Source of the DNA: Gracilaria domingensis
Taxonomy: Eukaryota; Rhodophyta; Florideophyceae; Gracilariales; Gracilariaceae
NCBI GenBank assembly: GCA_022539475.1
Contig: VCMS01000088.1
Location: forward strand, 62,001-126,000
Reading direction: 5' to 3'
DNA length: 64,000 nt
The position numbers and the translations under genes are program-made. This document shows, piece by piece, positions 62,342 through 64,000 of the stretch. How positions within the stretch are numbered: the stretch's first letter is position 1; the number at the start of each line of letters is the position of its first letter. Below the pieces are notes generated by a model. It did no database searches. It saw nothing but the letters and a program-made list of their open reading frames with translations, and was not told where the DNA came from.

Positions 62342-63186
62342 CCGAATCTCTGCCGTTTCGGAATTCGGTTTGTAAGCCCGCGCTACCCGGACTCGGCACT
62401 TCGGCTCGTCAAGGCGGAGTCCTGGATTATCGGATCACCGCCTCAACACGTGCAGCCCGATACCGTGCCCGAGATGTGGCACCCAGATGCAACAGGGACC
62501 ACCCCTCTCCGCTCCTCTTCTGCCTTTTCTGACAGATCTGACCCAGACCGCCGTGCTCTTTCCCAAAGTAAATGACCGCATTCTACTTTTTTCTTCAAAG
62601 GAGCATTTCACATCTTACGCTTTGCGCCTGGGCTTGGGGCCCAATTTAATCGACGGGAAGAAACGATAGTACTCAAAAGACCAAGGAGCGTATGGGTACA
62701 GATTTGGCTCCCAGATAAACTCTACAAGACTTACCAGCGACCAGAAAGTTGGACGATGCCAATGCAGCTTACACATGAAAGAAAGAAGTAGGATTCGGTT
62801 TCTGATTCCAGGGTACGGTTATTCGTTGACATATCTGCATGAAATGATAGCTATGATAGAAGTCCACTTGTGGCTGGCCTTTATCGCATTTCTTGAAACT
62901 TACACAGGATTGTTCCAGCGAGATACTAGTGAATGGGAGATTGGTAGAAAGCGAGTGTCTGCGGCACGGAGCTGACTTCTTCAAGCGCCGTGATATATGA
63001 CTGACGCTGAACAGCTCCCCTCCACCAACTGTCTCCCCGTGGCTTTCACCTCATCAAGTTGAGCGTCTCGAAGCAGATGCTTCGTGGGTCCACGGGATGC
63101 AACATGTATCGAATTCGCGTATGAACTGCGAGCGTGTTCAGTTCGTTGCCGATCGGCGAAGGTGAGGAGCTCTTTTAGTTTCCATC
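62342..63186. other. Intergenic stretch, nothing recognised
   Basis: Only short frames. Upstream region of the glycosyltransferase gene. Confidence 0.45.
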
Positions 63187-64000
63187 ATGACGAACGCCGT
63201 TTACAGCATCGTCTCAAGCTCATCAGAAAATGTGGGGGGCACCAGTTCTTACTCTACTTCCTCTTTGTTGCGAGTTGTTCATATGTTCATGTGTGCAATG
63301 ATGGTTTTAGCGGCGTTGCTTGGACCGGCTGCTCTGCAGAAGAGTCTGATGATTGCGCATCCGCAATGGTTTTCTCGCAAGAGCTCCGACCTGAAGATTG
63401 TAACGTTGGCGTTCAACCAGACACATCAGTCAGATTTGAGAATGATCGCTCACAACTGTGCGATGCTCTCCCGCTCGAACGATAGTTATTATATCCACGT
63501 TGATAACACATCACATCCGTTTTGTGCACGATGCAAGTGCGTTCGGTTCATACCGAGGAAGTGCTCCTGTCCAGATGAGAGCGCTGATAACTGTGCATTA
63601 TGCGAAAAGCTGCACTTTGTCATTGACGCTTTAGAAGAATACAAGGAAATGTTGTTCTTGGATTCGGATCTGATCGTGCTTCGCGAGGACTTTGTGGAGC
63701 GGCTGCGATCGAGGACGAGTCATTTTGATTTCCTTGCCGCATATGGCTTTGACAGCCCATGTAGGAAGCGATATAGAATGCCATTCAACTCGGGGATGAT
63801 GTTCATAAGGGCGATTCCGAGGGTGAACTATTCGCGCATGGTGCAAATGATGTGGGATATGAGCAACAACAACGACCAGAATGTGATCTCAAGGTTCGTT
63901 CAGCAGCAGTATGCGAACTGGGATACCTTGTCGTTGCGGTGGCATTGTCGGTACTTGTTCAAAGAAGGGTATGATATTCCGCCTGAACAGTGCTATGCGT
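63187..64000 (+). CDS. Type II membrane glycosyltransferase, partial (runs off the right edge)
   Basis: The frame opens at 63187 (MTNAVYSIVSSSSENVGG) and stays open to the last base, giving 271 codons. A short N-terminal tail precedes a membrane anchor (about residues 33-55, RVVHMFMCAMMVLAALLGPA). The catalytic part starts at LKIVTLAFNQTHQSDLRMI. It shows a metal-binding DxD in MLFLDSDLIVLRED, then PFNSGMMFIRAIP and NNNDQNVISRFV, followed by LRWHCRYLF. These are features of GT8-like and related nucleotide-diphospho-sugar transferases with a GT-A fold. A Cys-rich insert (CARCKCVRF, CSCPDE, CALCEKL) precedes the DxD. It probably acts in the Golgi; donor and acceptor are unknown. Confidence 0.8.
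   Translation, partial: MTNAVYSIVSSSSENVGGTSSYSTSSLLRVVHMFMCAMMVLAALLGPAALQKSLMIAHPQWFSRKSSDLKIVTLAFNQTHQSDLRMIAHNCAMLSRSNDSYYIHVDNTSHPFCARCKCVRFIPRKCSCPDESADNCALCEKLHFVIDALEEYKEMLFLDSDLIVLREDFVERLRSRTSHFDFLAAYGFDSPCRKRYRMPFNSGMMFIRAIPRVNYSRMVQMMWDMSNNNDQNVISRFVQQQYANWDTLSLRWHCRYLFKEGYDIPPEQCYA

Noticed and set aside
1-64000. CRISPR array, rRNA or tRNA genes
   Set aside because: No regular spacer-repeat pattern, rRNA core or clear tRNA cloverleaf was seen by eye; a covariance-model scan would settle the tRNAs.

Overview
The window is nuclear DNA of a photosynthetic eukaryote. A unicellular red alga fits best, but this is inference. The evidence is eukaryotic genes (eS27 with an intron, SAR1, IMP4, SPC12, copine, a CXC/tesmin factor) beside plastid-type genes: a RETICULATA-family envelope protein, a long-leader FKBP, an RlmN-type rRNA methyltransferase, chorismate mutase and a plant-like FAD synthetase. 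Introns are rare; I could support only two. A sulfotransferase and a type II glycosyltransferase suit an alga making sulfated polysaccharide.

Layout. Bases 1-17,102 are nested Ty3/gypsy LTR elements. A younger plus-strand chromovirus (6,654-16,995, 5-bp target duplication GAGGT) sits inside an LTR of an older, decayed minus-strand relative that runs off the left edge. Bases 17.2-18.7 kb hold a pogo/Tigger-like DNA transposon relic, and 18.7-21.3 kb are poor in genes. From 21.4 to 45.1 kb lies a dense, mostly intronless gene block: coiled-coil protein, RlmN, twin-CX9C protein, SAR1, SRR1-like, chorismate mutase, a two-TM orphan, RETICULATA-like, FKBP, alpha/beta hydrolase, CaMKK/SNF1-activating-type kinase, IMP4, FAD synthetase, eS27, two tiny genes and the CXC protein. 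Bases 45.1-49.0 kb are nearly gene-free. Bases 49.0-55.9 kb hold a small MGGCLSK lipid-anchor-type protein, a pseudogene copy of a large RRM-like orphan, the orphan itself and a broken Nudix gene. From 56.6 to 60.5 kb come SPC12, a sulfotransferase and a copine. Bases 61.2-62.3 kb are a hAT element with an 8-bp target duplication that contains a LINE fragment. A glycosyltransferase gene starts at 63,187 and leaves the right edge.

Functional themes. The secretory pathway is well represented: SAR1 (COPII), SPC12 (signal peptidase), sulfotransferase and glycosyltransferase (Golgi), copine (membrane/Ca2+). Translation and ribosome assembly have eS27, IMP4 and the RlmN-type enzyme. Several genes look plastid-targeted. 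Base composition alternates sharply: extremely GC-rich peaks sit on gene 5' ends and shared promoters, and the change falls inside single genes. Long GC-rich ORFs antisense to the real genes are mostly composition artefacts and are left out.
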